Positions 7,071 to 14,436 of a DNA stretch of 31,589 nt are shown in pieces. This DNA comes from an uncultured Megasphaera sp. (lineage in GTDB: Bacteria; Bacillota; Negativicutes; Veillonellales; Megasphaeraceae). The notes beneath the pieces are model-generated. The model was not told the origin of the DNA and did no database searches. It worked only from the letters and a program-made list of their open reading frames with translations. Position 1 is the first letter of the stretch. Each line of letters starts with the position of its first letter. The stretch is from the NCBI RefSeq assembly GCF_958350005.1, contig NZ_CATWFF010000004.1:1-31589 (forward strand), in the 5' to 3' direction. The translations under genes and the position numbers were made by a program.

Positions 7071-8006
7071 TTATTTGTCTTCCAGCGGATTTTTCTTCGC
7101 ATCTTCCATGGCGGCCTTTACCTGATCGGCTACGGTTTCATCAGCCTTGTCTGCCGGTTTGGCTTCTTCCACGGCCGGTTCTGAAACGGCTGCTTCCGGT
7201 TCTGCCGATGCAGCTTCTGCCGGCTGTTCAGGAGCTGCTGCCGGAGTTTCTTCTGCAGCACTTTCTGCAGCGGCGGCTTTCTGGGCAGCTTCTTTTTCTT
7301 CGATAATTTCTTCTACCATGTCGTTCTGATGGCGAACGCTGTAGTACAGTTCCTGCCCTTTTTCCTTGACGTCCTGCAGTTTATCCTTCGCCGTATTGCC
7401 CCATTTCTTCATGAAATCAATGGTTTCATCACCAAGCGGCACGTTTTTCAGCGGACTTTCGCGGAGCCGGTCGACCTGTTCGCGGGCTTTGTCTTTCCAT
7501 TCTGACATCATTTCGACATAGGGACCCATATCGCTGGGCATGCCGTCTTTCATCCAGCGCTGTGTAACCTTGCCCAGGCTGTACGTAATGCCGACGGCAA
7601 CGGGAACCTGGATGACGCTGAACGGAATGAGCGTCGTCAGAATATTGCCGAGCATGCGGCTTCCGACGGCACCGAGAAAAGCAATGAGAGCCCTTTCGGT
7701 CAGTTTGACGTTGTATACGCGGGCAATGCGGCTGACCAGATATACTTCATTGGCCATCAGAGCAACCGTGCCGAGAAGCGGCGCAACGACGATAGCGCCG
7801 GCCCGGGCAGCAGCCCAGCGGCACAGCGTTTCTACCTTGACGTCTGCATCTTCAGAGGACTGATCGATAGCGTCGACGACTTCCATGGTCTTGGCATCGG
7901 CGGGAACGGCCGTTTCACCCTGCTGCTTCAGGGCTGCCAGTTCTTCTTTTAATTGTGTAATTTCTTTCTGTAATTCTTCTACTGTTTTAGTAACTTCTTC
8001 TGCCAT
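7071..8006 (-). CDS. DUF697-like membrane protein with coiled coil and Ala/Glu-rich tail
   Basis: A 311-residue protein in three parts. Residues about 5-38 form a short coiled coil (TVEELQKEITQLKEELAALK). Residues about 60-150 hold hydrophobic helices (AGAIVVAPLLGTVALMANEV, then LIAFLGAVGSRMLGNILTTL and PFSVIQVPVAVGITYSLG), which recall the DUF697/YcjF family. The last 80 residues are low-complexity Ala, Glu and Pro, probably disordered. ATG at 8006 is chosen because GGGGTG lies at a good distance; an in-frame GTG three codons upstream would leave no room. It has its own promoter and is followed by the YkvA gene. Function is unknown. Confidence 0.8.
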   Translation of the reverse strand: MAEEVTKTVEELQKEITQLKEELAALKQQGETAVPADAKTMEVVDAIDQSSEDADVKVETLCRWAAARAGAIVVAPLLGTVALMANEVYLVSRIARVYNVKLTERALIAFLGAVGSRMLGNILTTLIPFSVIQVPVAVGITYSLGKVTQRWMKDGMPSDMGPYVEMMSEWKDKAREQVDRLRESPLKNVPLGDETIDFMKKWGNTAKDKLQDVKEKGQELYYSVRHQNDMVEEIIEEKEAAQKAAAAESAAEETPAAAPEQPAEAASAEPEAAVSEPAVEEAKPADKADETVADQVKAAMEDAKKNPLEDK

Positions 8007-8049
8007 TTGAAACACCCCATTTTGACAAAAAAATTAATGTAATATGTTT

Positions 8050-8078
8050 ATTGTCCCACTTTTTTACCAGCTTGTCAA
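8050..8078 (-). promoter_or_regulatory. Promoter of the DUF697-like/YkvA operon
   Basis: Perfect -35 TTGACA at 8073-8078, 17-base spacer, -10 GACAAT at 8050-8055 (4 of 6). The -35 lies inside the last codons of the upstream SDR gene (stop at 8064-8066), so no terminator separates them. Confidence 0.65.
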
Positions 8079-8801
8079 ACCTCCGTCTACAGGAAGGACA
8101 GCAGCTGTAATAAAGGAAGCGTCACTGCTGAGGAGAAAGGCCGCTGCCCGGCCTACTTCTTCCGGTTTGGCCAGGCGGTACAGGGGATACTGCTCTTTCA
8201 TGGCGTCAATGGTAAGGGTCGGATCGGCCTGCAGCTGCCGCTCCAGCAGCGGCGTTTCCACGTCGCCTGGACACAGGCAGTTGACCCGTACCTGATGAGG
8301 CGCTGCTTCCAGGGCCAGGGACCGCGTAAAGGCCACGACGGCGCCTTTTGTGGCGCTGTACAGGGAGCAGCCCACGTTTCCCTGTATGCCTGCGTCGCTG
8401 CTGATCGTCACAATGGCGCCGACAGTGCCCTTGAGATGAGGCAGGGCGTACCGGCACAGGGATATGGTGCCGTATACGTTGACGGCAAACAGGCGCTGCA
8501 TATCTTCGCTGGCCGTGTTTTCCAGGAGCTTTTCTTCATACTGCCCTGCCGAAGTTACCAGGCCGTCCAGGCGGCCAAAGTGCTCGACTGTCTGCTGTAC
8601 CATGGCGGCACAGTCGGCATCGCTGCTGACATCGCCGGGAATATACACGGCATCCCTGCCGAGCCGTTCCAGAGCCTGCGCGCCCCGCTCTGCACTGCGG
8701 CCGCTGACGGCAACGCGCCACTGCCGTTCCAGCAGGACCGCTGCCGTAGCCAGGCCGATGCCCGATGTGCCGCCGCTGATAAGGGCCACTTTTTTCGTCA
8801 T
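8064..8801 (-). CDS. Short-chain dehydrogenase/reductase (FabG-like)
   Basis: A 245-residue classical SDR that should reduce a carbonyl or oxidise an alcohol with NAD(P). The Rossmann motif GGTSGIG is at residues 10-16, the catalytic Ser near 134, Tyr148 and Lys152 in the YSATK motif, and Asn108 in NVYG. The usual NNAG is replaced by VTSAG. CPGDVETP follows the active site as in FabG relatives. The substrate cannot be told from sequence; with no fatty-acid genes around, I would not call it FabG. AGGAGACGAGG precedes the ATG, and the gene begins 11 bases after the deacetylase stop, so the two are co-transcribed. Confidence 0.9.
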   Translation of the reverse strand: MTKKVALISGGTSGIGLATAAVLLERQWRVAVSGRSAERGAQALERLGRDAVYIPGDVSSDADCAAMVQQTVEHFGRLDGLVTSAGQYEEKLLENTASEDMQRLFAVNVYGTISLCRYALPHLKGTVGAIVTISSDAGIQGNVGCSLYSATKGAVVAFTRSLALEAAPHQVRVNCLCPGDVETPLLERQLQADPTLTIDAMKEQYPLYRLAKPEEVGRAAAFLLSSDASFITAAVLPVDGGLTSW

Positions 8802-8812
8802 ATCCTCGTCTC

Positions 8813-10165
8813 CTATTCCATCAAGTCCGTAGCAAATACGAGTTCAATGCCCGAGTCCTGCAATTCATCGGTCATTTCCTGCAGCGCTTCCAGCGTACGG
8901 GGCCGGCAGTGGCCGATAATGACGGCACTGCCGTTGCGCCGGGCAATATCCAGGCCCTGACGCAGGCGGGCTTTAATAGCTTCCACGTTGGCCTCATTAT
9001 CGATAAACAGGTTGTTGCGGCTCGTAGCGACGCCCATGGCGGCAGCAGTCTGTTCGCCTACAGAGGCGCTGTTCGTACGGCTGTCCAGATAGGCCAGGCC
9101 GCGCTGTTTCAGCACGGTCATGACATCTTTCATGAGCCGCGGGTCCGCTGTGGCCAGAGAGCCCTGATGATTGTTCATGCCGACAGCATACGGCACCTGA
9201 TCCAGCAGTTCGTTGGCCGTTGCCGTGACCTTGCTGTCGCTCATATCTTCGCCAATGAAGACTTCTTCCGATGATGTCGTGTTAAGGGGCTGCATGGGCA
9301 TGTGAACGAAGATTTTCCGGCCTGCTGCATGACCGCTGCGGGCCGATTCAGCTGTATAGGCTTTATCAGGCATGACGGCATAGGTCAGCGGGAACGGAAG
9401 GGCATTCATTTTTTCCAGCGTGCGGAGATCGGCGCCGCAGTCATCAATGACAATGGCCAGGCGTCCTTCCACGTGAGCCGGCTTCTTTGTCTTCGGCGGC
9501 GCTGTCGGTTCCTGCTTTGTTTCTTCCGCCGGCTGCTGCATATCCTCCGGCGCCGTCGTAACCGAGCCTTCCGGAGCATTCATGATCAGGTTCTTCATAT
9601 TGTCGATCAGGTCGGTGTGAATTTCCGGCTTCGTTACGTACAGCTTGTCCGTTATGAGGTAGAGCTGTTCGCCATCCAGCATATCGAAATAGGCAATATC
9701 GTACTCGACCACGTCTTTTCCTTCGGCTGTCGTCGCCTGTGTGCTGTACAGCACGGCCTTGCCGCCGCTCTTCTGCAGCAGCCGGTCCAGGGATTCTTTG
9801 GAGAATTCTTCTGACGGAACGACCAGAGTACTCCGCGTCGTCCAGCGAATGGTTCCGCCTGTAGCCCGCCGCGGTGCTGTCCGGTCTTCTGTTTTCAGCT
9901 CTGTCGTGCGCGTCTTCTGGGCTTTCAGCCATTCTGCCACGGCTTCGTGCATATCCTGCGACGCATCGGTATATACGGCATCGACGCCGTCATCAGCAGG
10001 GGCTTCCAGATTTTCCATTTTCGTATCAGCCTGCACGGAATCGCGGGGCTGCGTATCCTGGTACCAGTATGCGCCGGCACAGATGGCCACGGCAAGAAAG
10101 ATAATGCTCAACGGGCGGATAGCCGACCGCGATGTCCGGCTCCGTCGTCTGTTTGTTCGCTTCAA
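8813..10165 (-). CDS. Membrane-anchored divergent polysaccharide deacetylase (YibQ/DUF610 type)
   Basis: A 450-residue protein. The N-terminus is very basic (KRTNRRRSRTSR), followed by one membrane segment (about residues 18-35), so the rest is probably periplasmic. Residues 45-230 form a linker and a small mixed region. Residues about 235-450 are the divergent polysaccharide deacetylase domain (PF04748), starting LAIVIDDCGADL with the Asp241-Asp242 pair, then FVHMPMQP, MNNHQGS, AYLDSRTN and VIIGHCRP. The family is common in diderm bacteria; its true substrate is not settled. The start is TTG at 10165, eight bases after a strong AGGAGG; no ATG fits. A terminator hairpin ends immediately before that ribosome binding site. 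Confidence 0.88.
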   Translation of the reverse strand: MKRTNRRRSRTSRSAIRPLSIIFLAVAICAGAYWYQDTQPRDSVQADTKMENLEAPADDGVDAVYTDASQDMHEAVAEWLKAQKTRTTELKTEDRTAPRRATGGTIRWTTRSTLVVPSEEFSKESLDRLLQKSGGKAVLYSTQATTAEGKDVVEYDIAYFDMLDGEQLYLITDKLYVTKPEIHTDLIDNMKNLIMNAPEGSVTTAPEDMQQPAEETKQEPTAPPKTKKPAHVEGRLAIVIDDCGADLRTLEKMNALPFPLTYAVMPDKAYTAESARSGHAAGRKIFVHMPMQPLNTTSSEEVFIGEDMSDSKVTATANELLDQVPYAVGMNNHQGSLATADPRLMKDVMTVLKQRGLAYLDSRTNSASVGEQTAAAMGVATSRNNLFIDNEANVEAIKARLRQGLDIARRNGSAVIIGHCRPRTLEALQEMTDELQDSGIELVFATDLME

Positions 10166-10178
10166 GTCCTATTCCTCC

Positions 10179-10230
10179 TAAAAAAAGACCGGCTGCAGCC
10201 TGCCTATACAGCAGACCGCTCCGGCCGGTT
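10179..10230 (-). terminator. Terminator between glycosyltransferase and deacetylase genes
   Basis: On the minus strand ACCGGC (10225-10230 side) pairs with GCCGGT (10187-10192 side), with an inner CTGC/GCAG helix, followed by seven Ts (10180-10186). The upstream gene's stop codon lies in the stem. The T run leads straight into AGGAGG of the next gene. Confidence 0.8.
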
Positions 10231-11389
10231 ATACAGATTCACCCGTACATACTGTACGGCACAGTGACGATGCCTTTTCCTCTTCCGGCAGCAGGAGCCT
10301 GCGGATATGGTCACTGATGATACGGGCGCCGTCGCAGTGGCAGGACAGGCTGGCCTGTGACATGCGCTGCAGTGTCTCCGGATGGGACAGCAGCTGCTGC
10401 ACCACACTGCTCAGGTTATCCACTTTCTTTACCCAGCAGGCACAGCCTTTTTCCTGCATATAAGCGGCATTGGCTTCTTCCTGGCCGGGGATGGAGCTGT
10501 ACAGCACCATGGGGACCTGAATAGTTGCTGCTTCGGTACAGGTCAGGGCGCCGGGTTTGGTGACGAGCAGCGCTGCCTGAGCCATGAGTTCGGGAATATG
10601 GTTGGTATACCCCAGGACGCGGACAGGATGGCGAAGTTCCTGCCGCAGCTGGCTGATTTCATCGTACAGGTCGGCATTATGGCCGGTTACGACCGTAAAG
10701 GTACCGACAGCATCGATCTGATCCAGTCGGACCAGGGCCTGCCGGATCGATCCCATACCCAGGCCGCCGCCCATAATCAGTATATTCGTATCGGCTGCAG
10801 CCGTTCGTCTTCCCTGCCAGTGCAGCTGCTGAAAGGCCCTGCGGACGGGAATGCCCGATACGACAATGCGCCGGCCGTCAATGCCCTGGCGCATGAGCAG
10901 GTCTTTCAGCGGCGATGCGGCAACACAGTACAGGTCCATTTGCGGATAGACCCATAACTGATGGATGGCAAAATCCGTAATAACGCCGACGAGGGGAATA
11001 TGGAGACGGCGCTGCCGTTTCAGCAGAGCTGCCGCCCCTGCCGGGAAGGGATGGGTAAAGACGAGAAGATCCGGCTTCTTTTCAGCGACGACGCGGAGCA
11101 TGCGCTGCCGCAGTCCCCAGGCAACCAGGGTCTTGACGATGGTTCCCTTTTTGTATCCCTGAGAAGAATAGTACAGCAAATCGTATACAATGGGAAATAA
11201 ATCCAGCATTTTTATGTATGTTTCCTTGACGATATTGTCGATAGACAGGACGTCATTAGACAGGAAATCGATATGTTCGGCATCCCAGTCTTCCGGAAGA
11301 GCCCTGACGTATTCTTCCACTGCCCGGGCTGCCTGCGTATGGCCTGTGCCGATGGAAGCCGACAGGATCAACACTTTTTTCTTCGTCAT
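10229..11389 (-). CDS. GT28/MGDG-synthase-like glycosyltransferase (UgtP type)
   Basis: A 386-residue protein of the diacylglycerol glucosyltransferase / MGDG synthase group. The N-terminal half starts VLILSASIGTGHTQAARAVEEY, the typical glycine loop, with LLVFTHPFPAGAAALLKR and VGVITDFAIHQLWV following. The C-terminal half has ILIMGGGLGMGS and the nucleotide-sugar region TKPGALTCTEAATIQVPMVL. It should transfer a sugar from a UDP-sugar to a lipid acceptor at the inner membrane face; the sugar is not certain. I chose ATG at 11389 because AAGGA lies six bases before it; ATG at 11395 directly touches the ribosome binding site. The gene stands alone between the HU terminator and its own terminator; no clear promoter was found. 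Confidence 0.88.
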   Translation of the reverse strand: MTKKKVLILSASIGTGHTQAARAVEEYVRALPEDWDAEHIDFLSNDVLSIDNIVKETYIKMLDLFPIVYDLLYYSSQGYKKGTIVKTLVAWGLRQRMLRVVAEKKPDLLVFTHPFPAGAAALLKRQRRLHIPLVGVITDFAIHQLWVYPQMDLYCVAASPLKDLLMRQGIDGRRIVVSGIPVRRAFQQLHWQGRRTAAADTNILIMGGGLGMGSIRQALVRLDQIDAVGTFTVVTGHNADLYDEISQLRQELRHPVRVLGYTNHIPELMAQAALLVTKPGALTCTEAATIQVPMVLYSSIPGQEEANAAYMQEKGCACWVKKVDNLSSVVQQLLSHPETLQRMSQASLSCHCDGARIISDHIRRLLLPEEEKASSLCRTVCTGESV

Positions 11390-11460
11390 AGTCATTCCTT
11401 CTTTTCAGCAGAAGCTGCAGGTATATCCATACTCTACAGTACGACAACAAGCGGGAAAAG

Positions 11461-11485
11461 AAAAGGACCGGTTTCTACGCGGTCC
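11461..11485 (-). terminator. Terminator after HU
   Basis: GGACCG and CGGTCC (11480-11485 and 11465-11470) form a 6-bp stem with a 9-base loop, followed on the minus strand by TTTTCTTTT. It lies 15 bases after the HU stop and closes the mfd-HU operon. Confidence 0.88.
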
Positions 11486-11499
11486 TCCTTGCTATTGCA

Positions 11500-11778
11500 T
11501 TATTTATTGTTGACCATATCTTTCAGCTGTTTGCCAGCTTTGAATGCCGGCGTCTTGGATGCTTCAATATGGATGACCTGATTGTCGCGGGGATTGCGGC
11601 CTTCACGAGCTTTTCTCTGCCGTACTTCAAAGGTGCCGAAGCCGATAATCTGTACTTTATCGCCAGCAACCAATCCTTCGCTGATCGATTCAAATACGGC
11701 CTTTACTGCTTTTTCAGCGTCTTTTTTTGTCAAATCCGATTTCTGTGCAACACTTGCGATTAATTCTGTCTTATTCAT
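11500..11778 (-). CDS. hup: DNA-binding protein HU
   Basis: Small dimeric nucleoid protein that bends DNA. It is 92 residues, the normal length. The N-terminal helices (MNKTELIASVAQKSDLTKKDAEKAV) are followed by the saddle (GDKVQIIGFGTFEVRQRKAREGRNP) and the arm with the HU signature GRNPRDNQ, then IEASKTPAFKAGKQLKD. AAAGGAGG gives a strong ribosome binding site. It follows mazG by 27 bases and ends at an intrinsic terminator. HU after spoVB-mazG is a common clostridial arrangement. HU is usually made in large amounts, so an extra promoter inside mazG is plausible, but I could not identify one. Confidence 0.97.
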   Translation of the reverse strand: MNKTELIASVAQKSDLTKKDAEKAVKAVFESISEGLVAGDKVQIIGFGTFEVRQRKAREGRNPRDNQVIHIEASKTPAFKAGKQLKDMVNNK

Positions 11779-11805
11779 ATTTACATCCTCCTTTAATTAG
11801 CTGCA

Positions 11806-12831
11806 TCATTCGTTTTCCTGCACGGGGCCCGGCTCTCCTGGCCTGCGGCGTTCCAGCTGCTTTGCTTCGTTCCAGAAGGAATCGAGCTCATCCAGGGAAA
11901 ACGCATTCCAGGGACGTCCAGACGTGCGGACCCGTTCTTCTACGTGGGAAAAACGGCGGCGAAACTTGCTGTTCGCCCGATGCAGCGCGCATTCCGGCTC
12001 GATATGATACCGCCGGCATACATTAGCAAAGACAAACAGTACGTCGCCGGCCTCTTCTTCCATATGGTCCCACTGGCCTTCGCGAACAGCCTCCTGAAAC
12101 TCCTGCCATTCTTCGCTCAGCTTTTCCAGCACGTCTTCTGTCGTGTTCCATTCGAATCCGACTTTCGCCGTCTTCTCCTGCAGCTTATAGGCTTCCAGCA
12201 GCGATGGCAGACCCTTGACAACGCCGTCCAGCAGCCGTTCGTGGCGCTGCCGCCGTTCGTCCTGCTTTAATCTATCCCAGTTTAACATACTAGCGCCCTG
12301 ATTTTCAAGGCTTTTTTCGCCAAAAACCCGGGGATGACGGTGAATCATCTTTTTTGTGATGGCGTCGACAATATCCTGAGCGGAAAAATATCCCCCTTCT
12401 TCGGCAATGCGGGCATGAATGACGACCTGATACAGGACATCGCCCAGTTCTTCCCGTATGCCGTCTATGTCGCCTTCATCGACGGCATCGAGCATTTCAT
12501 ATACTTCTTCCAGCAGAAAGCGGCGCAGCGTACGGTGAGTCTGGGCTTTATCCCAGGCGCAGCCGCCTTCACCGCGCAGGGCGGCCATGACCGTGACAAT
12601 AGGCGTCATATCAAAGGACATGGCGTCAGTCGGCACGACCTTTCGGCATTCTTCTTCCACCATCTGCCGGACTTTTTCGGCCATAGCCGGACCGCCCGGC
12701 ACGGTATGAACAATATCCCGGATTTGCGCCGTTTCTGCAAGGTAGGCGGCAATAGGCCGGTACGTCTGTTCGAACCCGTCGTCCCAGCCTTTCTGGTCTG
12801 TGCCGATATAGATAATTTCAATGTGTCCCAT
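11806..12831 (-). CDS. mazG: MazG family NTP pyrophosphohydrolase, with short N-terminal methylase remnant
   Basis: Hydrolyses nucleoside triphosphates to monophosphates, probably as house-cleaning. The 341-residue protein has two MazG repeats. The first, about residues 82-180, has EEVYEMLDAVDEGD and EELGDVLYQVV; the second, about 215-320, has EEWQEFQEAVREG and EEEAGDVLFVFANV. Both keep the ExxE and ExxD metal-binding pattern. B. subtilis YabN has a tetrapyrrole methylase domain of about 200 residues before the MazG part. Here only about 75 residues precede it, and these include YRPIAAYLAE and VPGGPAMAEKVRQM, which resemble the VPGHP-VAEK portion of that domain. ATG at 12831 follows AAGGAG. 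The gene lies between the flippase gene and HU. Confidence 0.93.
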   Translation of the reverse strand: MGHIEIIYIGTDQKGWDDGFEQTYRPIAAYLAETAQIRDIVHTVPGGPAMAEKVRQMVEEECRKVVPTDAMSFDMTPIVTVMAALRGEGGCAWDKAQTHRTLRRFLLEEVYEMLDAVDEGDIDGIREELGDVLYQVVIHARIAEEGGYFSAQDIVDAITKKMIHRHPRVFGEKSLENQGASMLNWDRLKQDERRQRHERLLDGVVKGLPSLLEAYKLQEKTAKVGFEWNTTEDVLEKLSEEWQEFQEAVREGQWDHMEEEAGDVLFVFANVCRRYHIEPECALHRANSKFRRRFSHVEERVRTSGRPWNAFSLDELDSFWNEAKQLERRRPGEPGPVQENE

Positions 12832-12855
12832 AGAGTTTCTCCTTATCAAATCCTG

Positions 12856-14436
12856 TTACGCTCCCATCTTGCGTACTGCCCGGGCCAGTTTGGGGCCAAT
12901 CAGAGGCAGGCGGGCTACATCGTCTGCCGAAAGGGCGCGCAGCAAAATCAGGCCCAGTACATAGACGGCAGCAGCGGCCGCCATGGCCAGCAAGGTAGCG
13001 CCCGTATTTCCCAGGAGCAGACGCAGGCCGTGATGGACAAACCAGGCTGTGCCGGCCATGGCAGCGGCTGCGATGAACAGGCGGCCCATATATCCCCACT
13101 GCACACTGTAGCCGATGAGGCGGCGGGAAAAATACAGATTCAGCAGCGTCGCCACGGCCAGATCGGCATTGGTCGCCCAGGCTGCCCCTACTTCTCCCAG
13201 CCAGGGAATGGCTGTCAGCTGCCAGCTCAGTACGATTTTTACCACAGCAGCAGCGGCCATATTGAGCAGGGGAATACCAGTCCTGCCCATCCCCTGAAGA
13301 AGGCCGCTCGTAATCTGCTGCAGGCCAATGAGAAAGACAGAAATGGAAAGAACGCAGATCGAAGGTCCTGCAGCTGCCGTGGCATAGAGCATCTTTGAAA
13401 TGGGCGCTGCCAGTACGGCCAGGCCGCAGCAGGCCGGAATGGTAATGCTGCAGGCAATGCGCATAGCCGTGTGGACCCGCTTCATGACGCCGGCAATATC
13501 GCTGCGGGAATAGGCTGCCGATACGGCCGGTACCAGGCTGGTAGCCAGGGAAATCGTCAGGATGGTCGGCAGCTGGACCAGACCGTTGGCCATGCCCGTC
13601 AGATAGCCGAACAAGGTCGTCGCTTCCTGTACGGTATAGCCGGCAGCTTCCAGACGCTGGGGCACAATGAATACATCTATGCTGGCAACGGCCGGCAGCA
13701 GCATATTGGCAGCCGCAACGGGCACGGCCAGGAGGGCCAGCCGCTTAATAACAGAGGCAGCAGAACCGACAGAAGCGGCGGTCTTCTCCACTGCCCTATG
13801 CCGGCAGTGCCGATAATACAGAAAGGCAATGACTCCCAGTCCGGCAGCTGCACCGGGAACGGCGCCGAAAGCTGCGCCGGCTGCGGCCAGCTCCAGTCCA
13901 TAAGGAAGGAAGAACCAGGCCAGGAGCAGCATCGTGCAGACCCGGACTCCCTGATCGGCCATCTGCGATACTGCCGTCGGCGTCATGAGCTGGAGGCCCT
14001 GAAAGTATCCGCGAAAGCAGCACGTCAGCATGGAAATCGTCAGAGCCGGTGCCAGGACGACGAGGGGCAGCAGAGCCCGTGTATCGTGAAGAACTCCGCA
14101 GGCTACGAGAAGCTGCGCGCCGACGGCCATGGCCAGGCCGCAACCCACGGCCAGCACGGCCACGACGGCCAGGGTGACGTGAAAAATCCGCCTGGCGCCG
14201 CCGGGATTTCCCTTGGCAATCTGTTCGGCCACCATAATGGATACGGCAATGGGAATGCCTGCACCGGCTACGCTCAGGAACAGAATGTATACGGGATAGG
14301 CCATCTGATACAGGCCAATCCCTTCCCCGCCCAGGAAGCGTGACAGGAGAATGCGATTGACGCCACCCAGCAACTTGACAACAATGCCGGCAGCGGTCAG
14401 AATCATAGCACCCTGCAAAAAGGATGTTTTAGTCAA
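12856..14436 (-). CDS. SpoVB/MurJ-like polysaccharide flippase (MOP superfamily)
   Basis: A 526-residue inner-membrane protein with about 14 hydrophobic segments. It starts TSFLQGAMILTAAGIVVKLLG with RILLSRFLGGEGIGLYQMAYPVY in the first loop, the typical SpoVB/YabM opening. MOP-family flippases move lipid-linked sugars across the membrane; the close relatives are tied to peptidoglycan or spore cortex, and they also occur in non-sporulating Firmicutes, so this does not prove sporulation. The start is TTG at 14436 with AAAGGGG seven bases upstream. It overlaps the last eight bases of mfd, so translation is probably coupled. The gene order mfd-spoVB-mazG matches the Bacillus yabM-yabN region. 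Confidence 0.93.
   Translation of the reverse strand: MTKTSFLQGAMILTAAGIVVKLLGGVNRILLSRFLGGEGIGLYQMAYPVYILFLSVAGAGIPIAVSIMVAEQIAKGNPGGARRIFHVTLAVVAVLAVGCGLAMAVGAQLLVACGVLHDTRALLPLVVLAPALTISMLTCCFRGYFQGLQLMTPTAVSQMADQGVRVCTMLLLAWFFLPYGLELAAAGAAFGAVPGAAAGLGVIAFLYYRHCRHRAVEKTAASVGSAASVIKRLALLAVPVAAANMLLPAVASIDVFIVPQRLEAAGYTVQEATTLFGYLTGMANGLVQLPTILTISLATSLVPAVSAAYSRSDIAGVMKRVHTAMRIACSITIPACCGLAVLAAPISKMLYATAAAGPSICVLSISVFLIGLQQITSGLLQGMGRTGIPLLNMAAAAVVKIVLSWQLTAIPWLGEVGAAWATNADLAVATLLNLYFSRRLIGYSVQWGYMGRLFIAAAAMAGTAWFVHHGLRLLLGNTGATLLAMAAAAAVYVLGLILLRALSADDVARLPLIGPKLARAVRKMGA

Noticed and set aside
12856..14436. Evidence of sporulation from the SpoVB-like protein
   Set aside because: SpoVB/YabM-type flippases occur in many non-sporulating Firmicutes; no other spore gene is present.
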